64,000 nt of DNA from Nitrosomonas oligotropha. Its GTDB lineage: Bacteria; Pseudomonadota; Gammaproteobacteria; Burkholderiales; Nitrosomonadaceae. The position numbers and the translations under genes were made by a program. The stretch is taken from NCBI RefSeq assembly GCF_900106555.1, contig NZ_FNOE01000012.1, positions 1 to 64,000 on the forward strand, written 5' to 3'. Of the stretch, positions 15,182 through 25,881 are shown in pieces; the stretch's first letter is position 1, and the number at the start of each line of letters is the position of its first letter. The notes beneath the pieces are model-generated. The model worked only from the letters and a program-made list of their open reading frames with translations, was not told the origin of the DNA and did not search any database.

Positions 15182-16219
15182 TTACACCAGTTTCCAGTTC
15201 AAAGGATTACCCGCATAAAGCGGTATTAACTGCTCTCCTGCAAAATCAAACTGCTCCGGGACAACCCAGCTTTCTTTCTTCAACGTAATCGAACTTGTAT
15301 TCCGCGGTAATTGGTAAAAATCCGCGCCATGAAAACTGGCGAACGCTTCCAGTTTATTCAATGCTCCCGCCTGTTCAAAGGCTGTCGCATATAACTCGAT
15401 GGCGGCATGCGCTGTAAAAATTCCCGCACAACCGCAGACATTTTCTTTGTTCATCTGTGAATGTGGAGCACTATCGGTCCCGAGAAAAAACTTTGGATTG
15501 CCGCTGGTCGCCGCTTCCAACAAAACTTTCCGGTGTATTTCACGCTTCAACACCGGTAGGCAATAATGATGCGGACGAATACCGCCCTGAAAAATCGCAT
15601 TGCGGTTCAGTAGCAGATGATGTGCCGTAATCGTAGCTGCGATATGGCGGGATGCTGCCGCCACAAACTGTACCGCATCGCGCGTGGTGACATGCTCAAA
15701 TACGATACGCAAATCCGGGAAACGCTGTATCAGCGGCGCCAGTATCCGGTCGATAAAAACTTTCTCGCGATCAAATACATCCACATCGGCATCCGTCACC
15801 TCGCCGTGCACCAGCAGCGGTAAATTATTTTGTTCCATCGCCGCCAGCGTGGCATAGCATTTGGCGATATCGGTGACACCGGCGTCGGAATTCGTCGTCG
15901 CCCCGGCTGGATATAATTTCACACCATGTATCACACCGCTTTCCTTGGCCCGGATGATTTCCGATGGCAGGGTATTGTCCGTCAAATACAAGGTCATCAA
16001 CGGTTCAAAACCGGATTGCAATGCCGCAGGCAAAGCCGCCAGGATTCGTGCGCGGTACGCCAGCGCCATTTCGACCGTCACCACCGGCGGCCGCAAGTTC
16101 GGCATAACAATGGCGCGCGCGAATTGTTTTGCCGTATGCGGTAACACGGCGCGCAGTTGCTCGCCGTCACGCAAATGCAAATGCCAGTCGTCGGGGTGGG
16201 TAAAGGTAATACTGGTCAA
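15182..16219 (-). CDS. Dihydroorotase
   Basis: A 345-residue class II dihydroorotase that closes carbamoyl-aspartate to dihydroorotate in pyrimidine synthesis. Zinc ligands and key residues are visible: [13 protein letters not shown] at the N-terminus, the carbamylated Lys in GVKLYPAG, His in [16 protein letters not shown], His in [10 protein letters not shown], and the catalytic Asp in LGTDSAPH. Length and motifs are those of E. coli PyrC. It is convergent with the DCC gene, which ends 41 bases away, and starts 57 bases from the end of rsmI, on the same strand. Confidence 0.95.
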   Translation of the reverse strand: MTSITFTHPDDWHLHLRDGEQLRAVLPHTAKQFARAIVMPNLRPPVVTVEMALAYRARILAALPAALQSGFEPLMTLYLTDNTLPSEIIRAKESGVIHGVKLYPAGATTNSDAGVTDIAKCYATLAAMEQNNLPLLVHGEVTDADVDVFDREKVFIDRILAPLIQRFPDLRIVFEHVTTRDAVQFVAAASRHIAATITAHHLLLNRNAIFQGGIRPHHYCLPVLKREIHRKVLLEAATSGNPKFFLGTDSAPHSQMNKENVCGCAGIFTAHAAIELYATAFEQAGALNKLEAFASFHGADFYQLPRNTSSITLKKESWVVPEQFDFAGEQLIPLYAGNPLNWKLV

Positions 16220-16276
16220 GATTTATCCGTGATTGTGTTGAATAAGAGCATTATAGTGCAGGCATCCACATCCATA

Positions 16277-17134
16277 CTATCCGGCATCTCCTCCTGTCTT
16301 CAGATCCAGCGCCAATTGATACAGCGCATTCTTGTTTTCACCGGTAATTTCTGCTGTCAGCTTAACCGCCTGCTTTAACGGCAACTCGACCAGCAAACAC
16401 GTCAATGTATGCCGCGCCTGATCGCTGATCTCGGATTTATCCGGAGTTTCCGCGCCGGATAATAGCAAAACAAACTCGCCTTTTTGCTGATTGGTATCCG
16501 CCTGTAACCAAGACAGCGCATCAGCTAGTGTTCCGCTATGAATGGTCTCGAATAATTTGGTTAATTCCCGCGCCAAGGTAATTTCGCGTTGCGCTCCGAA
16601 AATATCGATCATGTCCGCAATGCATTCCAGAATCCGATGCGGCGCTTCATAGAATATCAATGTATAGGGATGCGATTTTAACGCCGTCAATTCGCGTTTA
16701 CGCAACCCGCTTTTTGTCGGCAGGAAACCATAAAACAAAAAATGTGGATTCATCATTCCAGCCGCCGATAAGGCGCAAACTGCCGCATTCGCCCCGGGAA
16801 CCGGAACAACCCGGTAGCCACTTTCGCGCACGCGTTGCACAACAATCGCACCGGGATCGGAAATGCCGGGCGTGCCTGCATCAGTTATCAAGGCAACGCT
16901 TTTTCCAGATTCCAGCAAAGTGACTATTTTGCCCGCGACCGCCGCCTCGTTATGTTGATGCAATGCGATCAATTTCGCCGTAATGGCATGCGCCGCCAAT
17001 AAATGCTTGGAATTCTGCACATGCTCGGCGGCAATCACTTCGGCTTTAGCTAATACATCCAGCGCGCGCAAGCTGATATCGCTTAAATTTCCTATTGGGG
17101 TAGCAACCACATATAATGCACTTTTTTCCAGCAT
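16277..17134 (-). CDS. 16S rRNA 2'-O-methyltransferase RsmI
   Basis: Starting at MLEKSALYVVATPIGNL gives 285 residues. RsmI uses SAM to methylate the 2'-OH of C1402 in 16S rRNA. The SAM-pocket motif ATPIGNLSDISLRAL, the TDAGTPGISDPG loop, the VPGANAAVCALSAAGM block and FYEAPHRIL are all present. The usual AEDTR is AEHVQ here, a small departure. It is divergent from the lpoA-like gene with only 10 bases between the two start codons, the same pairing as yraL/yraM in E. coli. Confidence 0.93.
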   Translation of the reverse strand: MLEKSALYVVATPIGNLSDISLRALDVLAKAEVIAAEHVQNSKHLLAAHAITAKLIALHQHNEAAVAGKIVTLLESGKSVALITDAGTPGISDPGAIVVQRVRESGYRVVPVPGANAAVCALSAAGMMNPHFLFYGFLPTKSGLRKRELTALKSHPYTLIFYEAPHRILECIADMIDIFGAQREITLARELTKLFETIHSGTLADALSWLQADTNQQKGEFVLLLSGAETPDKSEISDQARHTLTCLLVELPLKQAVKLTAEITGENKNALYQLALDLKTGGDAG

Positions 17135-17144
17135 AATCCTCACT

Positions 17145-18284
17145 ATGCCTCGTTTATTGACAATTCTCGCGGTATTACTCCTGGCACTATACGGCAACCC
17201 GCCAGCCATGGCCACCGGCGTGGAAGAATCCACACAACCGGAAATTGTACCCGGGCCGCTGATCGTTGCACATATTGCGCTGCTGCTTCCGCTTGAATCC
17301 GCGGCGTTTGCAGAAGCAGCAAATGTGGTCAAAGAAGGATTTGAAGCTGCCGCACAGCGCGGACAATCGTTGCCGCTGACAATCCGTCTGTACCCGACCA
17401 GTGACGATCCGCTCGATATCGTGATGAGTTATTATCACGCCGTGACTTCCGGCGCGGCGTTTGTGGTCGGACCGCTAACGCGGGACGGGGTTGCTGCCAT
17501 CGCTTCCAATCAGACACTAGCAGTACCGACACTGACACTCAACACGGCCGATAACCATCAGACCCTCCCCGAAAAACTATACTTATTCGGTTTGCAAACG
17601 GATACCGAAGCCGCTCAAATGGCAAAATTGGCGCTCGCCAGCGGTAGAAGCCATGCCGTTATCATCGGCGACGATAGCGCCCTGTCGAAGCGCCTGCAAA
17701 ATGCTTTTAAACAGCGGTGGCAGGATGAATATGGCAAAACCCTTGAATCGCTGCGCTATAGCGAGAATCCGTTGATATTGCAACAACTGCGCGAATTGAC
17801 AACCGGTACTGACCGGCTGGCTTTTCTGGCCCTGGATGCCGCCAAGTCACGCATCCTGCGGACTTATCTCGACCCTGAAGCACCAGTGTATGCAACATCG
17901 CAGATTTTTACCGGAACCGATAACCTCCTGCTCAATAGCGATTTAAATGACATTCAGTTTCTCGACATGCCTTGGCTGCTGCAACCGGATCATCCCGCCG
18001 TTATGGCTTACCGTCACACCGGCAAAGCCCGGAATACCGAAATGGAACGTCTCTACGCGCTGGGTATCGACGCATTCCGCTTGATGACCAATCTACTGCA
18101 ACGGCAATCCGCCAAAGAAATTACTTTGGATGGCGTCACTGGCAATATCCGCTTCGCGCCACCCAACCTATTTACTCGCGAGCCCGTAGCGGCGCAATTC
18201 GACAATGGTAAAGTGCGATTGATCGCAATACCGTCGAATACGCCGGAAACACCCCAGAATACGCCTGAAGATGAAGGGCAGTGA
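17145..18284 (+). CDS. LppC/LpoA-type penicillin-binding protein activator
   Basis: The ATG at 17145 opens a 379-residue protein with a signal peptide (MPRLLTILAVLLLALYGNPP, cleavage near AMA). The rest is a type I periplasmic-binding fold: VAHIALLLPLESAAFAEAAN, then VVGPLTRDGVAAIA and IIGDDSALSKRLQNAFKQRW, as in the C-terminal domain of E. coli LpoA, which activates PBP1A. It lacks the lipobox cysteine and the N-terminal TPR domain of enterobacterial LpoA, so it may be soluble and periplasmic. Position between rsmI and yraN is conserved in proteobacteria. Its stop overlaps yraN by 14 bases. Confidence 0.85.
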   Translation: MPRLLTILAVLLLALYGNPPAMATGVEESTQPEIVPGPLIVAHIALLLPLESAAFAEAANVVKEGFEAAAQRGQSLPLTIRLYPTSDDPLDIVMSYYHAVTSGAAFVVGPLTRDGVAAIASNQTLAVPTLTLNTADNHQTLPEKLYLFGLQTDTEAAQMAKLALASGRSHAVIIGDDSALSKRLQNAFKQRWQDEYGKTLESLRYSENPLILQQLRELTTGTDRLAFLALDAAKSRILRTYLDPEAPVYATSQIFTGTDNLLLNSDLNDIQFLDMPWLLQPDHPAVMAYRHTGKARNTEMERLYALGIDAFRLMTNLLQRQSAKEITLDGVTGNIRFAPPNLFTREPVAAQFDNGKVRLIAIPSNTPETPQNTPEDEGQ

Positions 18285-18609
18285 CGCCGAACAGATAGCG
18301 CTAACATACCTGCAACGGCAAAACCTGGTGCTCGTGGCACAAAACTACCGCTGCCGTTTCGGTGAAATCGATTTGATCATGCGCGACGGCGCAACCCTGG
18401 TTTTTGTCGAAGTCCGCATGCGATCCAATGCGGCATTCGGCGGCGCTGCTACCAGCATTACAACGGCGAAACAAGCCAAATTGCTACACACCGCCCGGCA
18501 TTATCTATCCCAGCTCAATAGCGAACCGGCTTGCCGCTTTGATGCGTTGCTGTTATCGGGTAGCCATGGACAGGAAATTGAATGGATTAAGGATGCGTTT
18601 GGTGAATAG
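18271..18609 (+). CDS. YraN family (UPF0102) endonuclease-like protein
   Basis: A 112-residue protein with the small restriction-endonuclease-like fold of UPF0102: GSDAEQIALTYLQRQNLVLV, then NYRCRFGEIDLIMRDG, VFVEVRMRSNAAFGG and TTAKQAKLLHTARHYL. The acidic and basic residues GEIDLI and VEVRMR mark a PD-(D/E)XK-like site. Its cellular job is not established. It is translated from the end of the lpoA-like gene. Confidence 0.9.
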   Translation: MKGSDAEQIALTYLQRQNLVLVAQNYRCRFGEIDLIMRDGATLVFVEVRMRSNAAFGGAATSITTAKQAKLLHTARHYLSQLNSEPACRFDALLLSGSHGQEIEWIKDAFGE

Positions 18610-18633
18610 CCATTCAATCTAAATGAACACTCT

Positions 18634-19389
18634 TCATAAATAAATACTCCGCCCGCCATCCACGGCAATGATCTGCCCGGTGATATAAGGGGCATCGGCA
18701 ATCAAAAACTGCACGGTTTTGGCGATATCATCGGGTTCGCCGCAGCGTTTAAGTAAGGTGCTGGCAATAATTTGATTCCGTTCCGCTTCATCGGTCCATT
18801 CGCCGTCTTCCGGCCACAGAATGGGCCCTGGAGAAACGCCGTTGACGCGCACTTCAGGGGCCATTTCCACCGCCAGCGATTTGGTCAGCGATAACAGTCC
18901 ACCCTTAGCGGCGTTGTAGATCACGTAATTCTTCAATGGCCGCTCGGTATGAATGTCAACAATATTGACGATGCAGCCGTGCCGCTCCTTTAGATAGGGT
19001 GCGGCCGCCTGTGCCAGAAAAAGCGGCGCCTGGAGATTGCTACCGACCAGATCGCGCCAATCGTCTAGTGTGCATTGCGGCAGCAAGGTCGGAAAGAAGC
19101 TTGAGGCGTTATTAATCAGCACGTCCAATTGCCCAAAACGGCTGGCTGCTTTTTCCACCAGTTCCGGTAATAGTTCCGTGTCCAATAAGTCGGCTTGCAC
19201 CAAAGCCACCGAATCGGCACGTTTTTGATTTAATTCGTCGTGCAGCGCTTTGGCTTCATCGAATGAAGCGCGGTAATGCACAACCAGCCGTGCGCCTTGC
19301 GCATGCAGCCTGCGGCAGATAGCCGCCCCTACCCGTTTTGCACCGCCGGTCACCAAAATCACATTTCCTTGCACGTACGTCTCCTTCAA
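18634..19389 (-). CDS. Pteridine reductase-type SDR (FolM-like)
   Basis: A 251-residue short-chain dehydrogenase. The NADP-binding TGGAKRVGAAICRRLH, the NNASSFFP loop and catalytic YNAAKGGL (Y-x3-K) with upstream Ser position altered to Asp/Ile-rich VDIHTERPLKNY match FolM/PTR1 pteridine reductases rather than FabG. These make tetrahydro-biopterin or tetrahydromonapterin. The gene diverges from the MidA-type gene that follows. The C-terminal ITGQIIAVDGGRSIYL is standard for the family. Substrate specificity is inferred. Confidence 0.82.
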   Translation of the reverse strand: MKETYVQGNVILVTGGAKRVGAAICRRLHAQGARLVVHYRASFDEAKALHDELNQKRADSVALVQADLLDTELLPELVEKAASRFGQLDVLINNASSFFPTLLPQCTLDDWRDLVGSNLQAPLFLAQAAAPYLKERHGCIVNIVDIHTERPLKNYVIYNAAKGGLLSLTKSLAVEMAPEVRVNGVSPGPILWPEDGEWTDEAERNQIIASTLLKRCGEPDDIAKTVQFLIADAPYITGQIIAVDGGRSIYL

Positions 19390-19471
19390 AGAACTGATAC
19401 ACTATGGCCCATTTTACGAATAAACTTTACAATCTACTCTAACTTTATTTCCTATATCATTGATCATAAAC

Positions 19472-20638
19472 ATGCTACCTCCCAGTGAAATTGCTTTAGC
19501 ACATAGCCGATCGGTACAAGCGATGATCCGGGAAAAGATTCTTGCAGCCCATCATTGGATTTCTTTTGAAGATTATATGAATCTTGCATTGTATGCACCA
19601 GGACTGGGTTATTACAGCAGCGGCGCAACCAAACTGGGCAATGCAGGAGACTTCGTCACTGCGCCGGAAATCTCTCCGCTATTCGGCCGCACACTGGCGC
19701 AGCAGCTATGGCAAATTTCGCAGCACCTTGCCCAGTTTAATATTCTTGAGTTTGGCGCCGGCTCAGGCAAACTGGCGCGGGATATCTTACTTGAACTGGA
19801 AAAAACCGCTGCGTTGCCAGAGAAATATTTTATTCTTGAAGTCAGTGCCGATCTGCGCGAGCGGCAGCAATCAGGCCTTAAGCAAGAAATACCCCATCTT
19901 GCGGATCGAATCGAATGGCTGGAACAGTTACCCGATCAATTCACTGGTGTCATACTCGCCAATGAAGTGCTAGATGCAATGCCGGTTCACATCATCAAAT
20001 GGCGTAATGATAACGTGCTGGAACGCGGCGTCACTTGGCAGAACGATCAATTCACTTGGCAAGATCGTGCGATTCAAGATAAAGAACTTCTGACAATCAC
20101 CCAACAGCTCACTCCCGAAATCAATCCGGACAATAAACCCATCGACTACGTCAGCGAAATCAATCTTGCCGCCGTTCATTTCATGCGCAGCCTGGCAAGC
20201 ACGTTGCAACAAGGGGTCATATTGCTCATCGACTATGGCTTTGGCCGCAGCGAATATTATCACCCGCAACGCAACAAGGGTACGCTGATGTGCCATTACC
20301 GCCACCATGCGCATGACGACCCGTTTTATGTACCCGGCTTGCAAGATATCACCAGTCATGTCGACTTCAGCGCGGTTACGCAGGCTGCGGAAAATGCCGG
20401 TTTGCAGCTCCTGGGCTACACAACACAGGCCTATTTTCTGCTCAATTGCGGTATCACTGAAATTCTCGCGCAAACATCTGCGGAAGATACGAGTCATTAC
20501 TTGCCGCAATCGAATCAATTGCAAAAACTGGTCAGTCCGGCGGAAATGGGGGAGTTGTTTAAGGTCATTGCTTTTGGCAAAGATTTTTCCGAACCGCTGA
20601 GCGGGTTTAGTGCTGGCGATATGAGCCGCTTATTATAA
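19472..20638 (+). CDS. MidA/NDUFAF7-type SAM-dependent methyltransferase
   Basis: The ATG of MLPPSEIALAHS gives 388 residues (a TTG 12 bases earlier is the alternative). Motifs of the DUF185/COG1565 family: ALYAPGLGYYSSGATKLG, then GDFVTAPEISPLFGR, the SAM loop ILEFGAGSGKLARDIL and LANEVLDAMPVHI. The human homologue NDUFAF7 dimethylates an arginine of a complex I subunit; bacterial members are likely protein methyltransferases. The window's nuoM/nuoN are too distant to imply linkage. Confidence 0.88.
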   Translation: MLPPSEIALAHSRSVQAMIREKILAAHHWISFEDYMNLALYAPGLGYYSSGATKLGNAGDFVTAPEISPLFGRTLAQQLWQISQHLAQFNILEFGAGSGKLARDILLELEKTAALPEKYFILEVSADLRERQQSGLKQEIPHLADRIEWLEQLPDQFTGVILANEVLDAMPVHIIKWRNDNVLERGVTWQNDQFTWQDRAIQDKELLTITQQLTPEINPDNKPIDYVSEINLAAVHFMRSLASTLQQGVILLIDYGFGRSEYYHPQRNKGTLMCHYRHHAHDDPFYVPGLQDITSHVDFSAVTQAAENAGLQLLGYTTQAYFLLNCGITEILAQTSAEDTSHYLPQSNQLQKLVSPAEMGELFKVIAFGKDFSEPLSGFSAGDMSRLL

Positions 20639-20809
20639 AAACGCGATTCCGGTAAATAAGGCGGAAAACTTGCCGATTTACCTAACGGGAAAATTTCCTC
20701 CATTTTATTCATTAACTGTTCTGCTGCCACTAGCGCCTTGTCATATAAAGCTCGCAAAACGAATCAAGCAGTCACCGATACTGCAAACTAATATTTCGAG
20801 AACGAATCA

Positions 20810-21694
20810 ATGTTGATTATTAACAAACTGGAGTTTAGCCAGAATTTCCGCAGTATCCTGCAACAAGCCGGACAAATTCCCCCACTACCGGAAACCGCAC
20901 GCGAGCTATTCAAGTTACGCAACAATCCGGAAGCCAATCTGGAGCAACTGACGGGAGTCATTGAAAAGGATCCCAATCTGGCAGCTTTTATTATGAAATA
21001 TGCCCGTATGTCTATTTTCGGCTACGGCAGCCGGATCAATTCGGTTCATCATGCCGTATCGCTGGTATTGGGCTTTAATACCGCACTTAATCTCGCGATG
21101 GGCATCGTCTCATCCGGTTGCCTCAAACTGCCGAATCACGGCGCGCTGGGCCGTATCCGCATTTGGCATCAAACCTTGGAATGCGCCGCCTTATGCCGCG
21201 AACTTTGCCAGATCATGACGGAAAAGCATCTCGTCAATTGCGAACTGATTTATCTGAGCGGGTTATTTCACAATTTTGGATATTTATTGTTCGGACACCT
21301 GTATCCCAAAGAATTTGCTTATCTGAATGATTTGGTTACCCGCTACCCGGAACAAGAGGCGCGCACATTGCAGCAGCAAGTTTTTGGCATCACCCACGAT
21401 ACGATCGGCATGTATCTGATCAAAGCATGGGATTTTCCGGAAGAAATAGCCGTTGCGGTTGCCGAGCAAAACTTTCCAGATTACTCGGGCAAACATGCAT
21501 CCTATGTCAAACTGCTCGCCATCGCTAACCGCATGCGGCAAGACCAGGCTCAGGCTGACGGCTGTCCGTATATCGATACATCTTCACTGATGGAATGCTT
21601 GAGAATTGATGCCATACAGGCTAAAGCAGTACAAGAAAAAATACGCGGCTGTCAAAACGAGTTTCGTACATTGGCGCAAGATTTGGCGGCATAA
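20810..21694 (+). CDS. HDOD domain protein
   Basis: A 294-residue protein built of an HDOD domain: IPPLPETARELFKLRNNPEA, then DPNLAAFIMKYARMSIFG, the VHHAVSLVLGFNTALNLAMG helix and LSGLFHNFGYLLFGHLYPKE, where the HD metal site is HN, followed by WDFPEEIAVAVAEQNFP. HDOD proteins look like HD phosphohydrolases but usually lack the full metal site and act in signal transduction. There is no GGDEF, EAL or receiver domain. It is a single gene upstream of hisC. Confidence 0.85.
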   Translation: MLIINKLEFSQNFRSILQQAGQIPPLPETARELFKLRNNPEANLEQLTGVIEKDPNLAAFIMKYARMSIFGYGSRINSVHHAVSLVLGFNTALNLAMGIVSSGCLKLPNHGALGRIRIWHQTLECAALCRELCQIMTEKHLVNCELIYLSGLFHNFGYLLFGHLYPKEFAYLNDLVTRYPEQEARTLQQQVFGITHDTIGMYLIKAWDFPEEIAVAVAEQNFPDYSGKHASYVKLLAIANRMRQDQAQADGCPYIDTSSLMECLRIDAIQAKAVQEKIRGCQNEFRTLAQDLAA

Positions 21695-21789
21695 AAAAGC
21701 ATCGTCACTCACCACTGCTGAATGCCGGTGGATAAATGCCCGGCGACAATTTGAACTATAAACCCTGTATTGAGTTAAAATAGGCCCCT

Positions 21790-22875
21790 ATGCCTAATTT
21801 TTATAGCCCAGAAGACATTATCCGTCCGGAAATTCTCGCGTTATCCGCTTATCATGTGCCTCCGGCAACCGGCATGATCAAGCTGGATGCGATGGAAAAT
21901 CCCTATCCGCTACCGTCTGCGCTCCGCGATGAAATCGCTCAACTGACGCTGAACGCGCCTGTCAATCGTTATCCCGATGCCAGCGCCGCTACGCTTAAAG
22001 CAACGTTACGCCAGGCTCTGGGCATTGCCGATGACATGGATATCCTGCTGGGTAACGGATCGGATGAAATTATTCAGATCATCGCAATGGCGGTCGCCAA
22101 GCCTGGTGCTGTGCTGATGAGTGCTGAACCGGCATTTGTGATGTTCCGGATGATCGCAACATTTGCAAATATTCAGTATGCCGGAGTACCACTACGGAAA
22201 GATTTTTCCCTGGATCTGGATGCCATGTTAGCGGCGATTGCTCAACATCGGCCGGCAGTCATTTTCCTGGCTTACCCGAATAACCCGACAGGCAACTTAT
22301 TCGATCCCGCAGCGATTGAAAGCATCCTGCAAACCACTTCGGGCATTGTCGTCGTCGATGAGGCTTACCATGCTTTTGCGGACGCGAGTTTTATCGATAA
22401 ACTCAGCCAATATCCGAATTTGCTGCTAATGCGCACGTTATCCAAATCAGGATTGGCCGGTTTGCGGCTTGGGCTTCTGATTGGCCGGTCCGAATGGCTG
22501 AAACAGCTGGAAAAGGTGCGTCTGCCTTATAATATTGGCATAATGACGCAATTGATCGCTGAAAAGGTATTGCATCACACTACGGTATTATCGCAGCAAG
22601 CCGAAGCCATCAAATCGGAACGCACGAAAATGAACACATTTCTTGGTACAATGCGCGGTGTTGAAGTATATCCGTCCGATGCTAACTTTATTTTGTTTCG
22701 TGTCAATGCAGCCAGCCAGATTTTTCAGGCGCTCAAACAACATAATATACTGATCAAAAACCTGGATGGTAGTCATCCATTATTAGAGAATTGTTTGCGT
22801 GTAACTGTGGGTACCCCCGATGAAAATTCACAATTTTGCGCGGCATTACGTACCATCCTGAGTGAAACAGTTTAG
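21790..22875 (+). CDS. Histidinol-phosphate aminotransferase
   Basis: A 361-residue PLP enzyme that transaminates imidazole-acetol phosphate. Visible landmarks: [54 protein letters not shown] and the PLP-binding Lys in [18 protein letters not shown]. It is the first gene of the his block in this window; hisG and hisD, which often precede it, are absent here. No strong ribosome site is visible. Confidence 0.95.
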   Translation: MPNFYSPEDIIRPEILALSAYHVPPATGMIKLDAMENPYPLPSALRDEIAQLTLNAPVNRYPDASAATLKATLRQALGIADDMDILLGNGSDEIIQIIAMAVAKPGAVLMSAEPAFVMFRMIATFANIQYAGVPLRKDFSLDLDAMLAAIAQHRPAVIFLAYPNNPTGNLFDPAAIESILQTTSGIVVVDEAYHAFADASFIDKLSQYPNLLLMRTLSKSGLAGLRLGLLIGRSEWLKQLEKVRLPYNIGIMTQLIAEKVLHHTTVLSQQAEAIKSERTKMNTFLGTMRGVEVYPSDANFILFRVNAASQIFQALKQHNILIKNLDGSHPLLENCLRVTVGTPDENSQFCAALRTILSETV

Positions 22876-22918
22876 AATCCTTTCAAATTTCCTTGCATTC
22901 ATCCAAGATTAATCATCT

Positions 22919-23506
22919 ATGCGCCGGGCACAAGTCATACGAAATACGCTGGAAACCCAAATCAGTGTCAATCTGAATTTGGACGGAACCGGTAAATCCA
23001 CACTCGAAACCGGTGTGCCGTTTCTCGATCATATGCTCGATCAGATCGCGCGTCATGGCATGATCGATCTCGCCATTGCCGCAAAAGGCGACTTGCATAT
23101 CGATGCCCATCATACCGTTGAAGATATCGGCATCACTTTGGGTCAGGCATTTGCCAAAGCGGTGGGCGATAAAAAAGGATTGCGCCGCTATGGTCATGCT
23201 TACGTGCCATTGGATGAAGCACTATCGCGCGTGGTCATAGACTTATCCGGACGCCCGGGTCTGGTCTTCAATGTCGCTTTCACGCGCGCGCGCATCGGTG
23301 ATTTTGATGTCGATCTGTTTCATGAATTCTTCCAGGGCCTTACGAATCACGCTTTGATGACGCTGCATATCGACAATTTATCCGGCAGAAATGCCCATCA
23401 CCAGGCCGAAACTGTCTTTAAAGCATTCGGGCGTGCCTTGCGCATGGCGATCGAGCACGATCCCGCGGCAGCCGGGATTATTCCATCCACCAAAGGTACT
23501 TTGTAA
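22919..23506 (+). CDS. Imidazoleglycerol-phosphate dehydratase
   Basis: A 195-residue monofunctional HisB without the phosphatase domain found in enterobacteria. Metal-binding histidine motifs are [14 protein letters not shown] near residue 65 and [20 protein letters not shown] near 165; [13 protein letters not shown] is also canonical. It catalyses the sixth step of histidine synthesis. It lies 43 bases after hisC. Confidence 0.95.
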   Translation: MRRAQVIRNTLETQISVNLNLDGTGKSTLETGVPFLDHMLDQIARHGMIDLAIAAKGDLHIDAHHTVEDIGITLGQAFAKAVGDKKGLRRYGHAYVPLDEALSRVVIDLSGRPGLVFNVAFTRARIGDFDVDLFHEFFQGLTNHALMTLHIDNLSGRNAHHQAETVFKAFGRALRMAIEHDPAAAGIIPSTKGTL

Positions 23507-23532
23507 GTCACTTTGCCTCTATACATCACGGT

Positions 23533-24177
23533 ATGACTGATATCGCAATTGTTGATTATGGAATGGGAAACTTACGTTCCGTCCATAAAGCGCTTGAACA
23601 TGTGGCACCAACGGTCTCAACAACGGTCACCAGCGACCCTGACATCGTTCGCAAAGCCAATCGGGTCGTGGTGCCTGGACAAGGCGCCATGCGTAACTGT
23701 ATCGATGAGCTGGAAACCCGCGGATTGCGCGAGGCCGTCATCGAAGCCGCTAAGCACAAACCATTTCTTGGCATCTGCCTGGGTCTGCAAATGCTGTTCG
23801 AAGAAAGCGAGGAAGGAAATGTCAAAGGCTTAAACATTCTGCCCGGGAAAGTCGTGCGTTTTCCCGCTTCGGCCATGACAAACGCGGACGGGCAAAAACT
23901 TAAAGTGCCGCATATGGGCTGGAATCAAGTTTACCAGGCAATCAAGCATCCTTTATGGGAAGGCATTGCGGCGGATGCGCGTTTTTATTTCGTGCACAGC
24001 TATTATGTCGCAACACCCGATACGGCATTGATCGCGGCACAAAGCCATTATCCTTTCCCATTTACTTGCGCCGTTGCAAAAGATAACATTTTCGCGGTAC
24101 AGTTCCATCCGGAAAAGAGTCAACTGGCAGGATTAACCCTGTTAAGTAACTTTGCCAAATGGACACCGCACTTCTAA
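23533..24177 (+). CDS. Imidazole glycerol phosphate synthase, glutaminase subunit
   Basis: A 214-residue class I glutamine amidotransferase that feeds ammonia to HisF. The catalytic cysteine is in GICLGLQMLFE, and the His/Glu pair in AVQFHPEKSQLAG. VVPGQGAM forms the oxyanion region. It is placed between hisB and hisA. Confidence 0.95.
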   Translation: MTDIAIVDYGMGNLRSVHKALEHVAPTVSTTVTSDPDIVRKANRVVVPGQGAMRNCIDELETRGLREAVIEAAKHKPFLGICLGLQMLFEESEEGNVKGLNILPGKVVRFPASAMTNADGQKLKVPHMGWNQVYQAIKHPLWEGIAADARFYFVHSYYVATPDTALIAAQSHYPFPFTCAVAKDNIFAVQFHPEKSQLAGLTLLSNFAKWTPHF

Positions 24178-24229
24178 AACCAAAAGTAGTAAACTGACTC
24201 TGTAATCAACTATCAATTCTGATTAAGCT

Positions 24230-24985
24230 ATGCTGATTATTCCTGCAATAGATCTTAAAGATGGACATTGTGTCCGGCTAAAACAAGGGGTTATGGAAGA
24301 TGCCACGGTATTTTCCGAAAACCCAGGCGAAATGGCGGCGCACTGGTTGAATCAAGGCGCGCGCAGATTGCATTTGGTCGATTTAAACGGCGCATTTGCC
24401 GGAAAACCGAGAAATGAAGCTGCGATTCGTGAAATTGTCGACGCCCTGGGTGACCAAATTCCGATTCAATTGGGCGGCGGCATTCGCGATCTCGATACGA
24501 TTGAGCGTTATCTCGATGATGGCATCACGTACATCATTATCGGTACCGCAGCCATTAAAATTCCCGGATTCCTGCAAGATGCCTGCAATGCATTTCCAGG
24601 ACAGATCATGGTCGGATTGGATGCCAAGGAAGGCAAAGTGGCGGTCGACGGCTGGTCCAAGATCACCGGGCATGATGTCATCGATCTGGCGAAGAAATTT
24701 GAAAGCTATGGCGTAGAGGCGGTTATCTACACGGATATCGGCAGAGATGGCATGCTGAACGGCATCAACATCACTGCTACCGTTGAACTGGCCAGACAGC
24801 TCACCATACCGGTCATTGCCAGCGGCGGTATCACCAACATCAATGATATCCACAAATTGTGCGAAATCGAATCGGAAGGCATCATGGGTGCCATTACCGG
24901 GCGCGCTATTTACGAAGGCTCGCTGGATTTCAGGGAAGCGCAGGTATTAGCGGACAAGCTCAGCAAAGATAACTGCATCTCCTGA
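24230..24985 (+). CDS. ProFAR isomerase
   Basis: A 251-residue TIM-barrel isomerase with two half-barrel phosphate sites. The catalytic acids are in [17 protein letters not shown] and [15 protein letters not shown]. The phosphate loops are [18 protein letters not shown] and [12 protein letters not shown]. It converts ProFAR to PRFAR. Confidence 0.95.
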   Translation: MLIIPAIDLKDGHCVRLKQGVMEDATVFSENPGEMAAHWLNQGARRLHLVDLNGAFAGKPRNEAAIREIVDALGDQIPIQLGGGIRDLDTIERYLDDGITYIIIGTAAIKIPGFLQDACNAFPGQIMVGLDAKEGKVAVDGWSKITGHDVIDLAKKFESYGVEAVIYTDIGRDGMLNGINITATVELARQLTIPVIASGGITNINDIHKLCEIESEGIMGAITGRAIYEGSLDFREAQVLADKLSKDNCIS

Positions 24986-25056
24986 TACTGATCCACTGAC
25001 AGTCGCTATCGCACACATTATCTCCTTCTCATTTTCACAACCGGCTTTAAAATCCG

Positions 25057-25830
25057 ATGAGCCTCGCTAAACGTATCATTCCATGCCTGGACGTAACCAA
25101 TGGGCGTGTGGTTAAAGGTGTAAACTTCGTTGAACTGCGCGACGCGGGAGATCCGGTGGAAATCTCGCGCCGCTATGATGAGCAAGGCGCGGACGAACTC
25201 ACTTTTCTCGACATCACCGCCAGCTCGGATAACCGCGATCTGATTCTGCACATCATTGAAGCTGTAGCAACACAAGTATTCATTCCGTTAACAGTTGGTG
25301 GCGGTGTACGCCAAGTGGCGGATGTACGCCGTTTGCTCAATGCCGGTGCCGACAAAGTCAGTATCAATACGTCAGCTGTTCTGAATCCGCAACTGGTCGC
25401 CGACGCATCCGATCATTACGGTTCGCAATGTATTGTGGTGGCAATCGATGCCAAACAGGTCAATCCACCCGGCACCACGCCGCGCTGGGAAGTTTTCACC
25501 CATGGCGGACGTAAAGCAACCGGTATTGATGCCATTGAGTGGGCCATCAAAATGCAGTCGTTTGGTGCTGGTGAAATTTTACTCACCAGCATGGACAGGG
25601 ATGGCACACGGAATGGTTTTGATCTTGCTTTGACACGTGCGATATCGGATGCGATCGATATCCCGGTCATCGCCAGCGGCGGAGTTGGCAATCTGGATCA
25701 TCTGGTCGACGGTATCTTGCAAGGACATGCGGATGCTGTATTGGCCGCTAGTATCTTTCACTATGGTGAATTTACCGTGCAGCAGGCCAAGCAGTATATG
25801 GCGCAGCATGGCATCGAAGTGCGGTTATAA
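25057..25830 (+). CDS. Imidazole glycerol phosphate synthase, cyclase subunit
   Basis: A 257-residue TIM-barrel. Catalytic aspartates are in [16 protein letters not shown] and [16 protein letters not shown], and [12 protein letters not shown] is also typical. It uses ammonia from HisH to close the imidazole ring and releases AICAR. It is homologous to HisA two genes upstream in the usual order. Confidence 0.95.
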   Translation: MSLAKRIIPCLDVTNGRVVKGVNFVELRDAGDPVEISRRYDEQGADELTFLDITASSDNRDLILHIIEAVATQVFIPLTVGGGVRQVADVRRLLNAGADKVSINTSAVLNPQLVADASDHYGSQCIVVAIDAKQVNPPGTTPRWEVFTHGGRKATGIDAIEWAIKMQSFGAGEILLTSMDRDGTRNGFDLALTRAISDAIDIPVIASGGVGNLDHLVDGILQGHADAVLAASIFHYGEFTVQQAKQYMAQHGIEVRL

Positions 25831-25881
25831 TGCTAGAATTACTGGTAAAAATCATAACTGAACGGAAGTATCGCTGAATGT

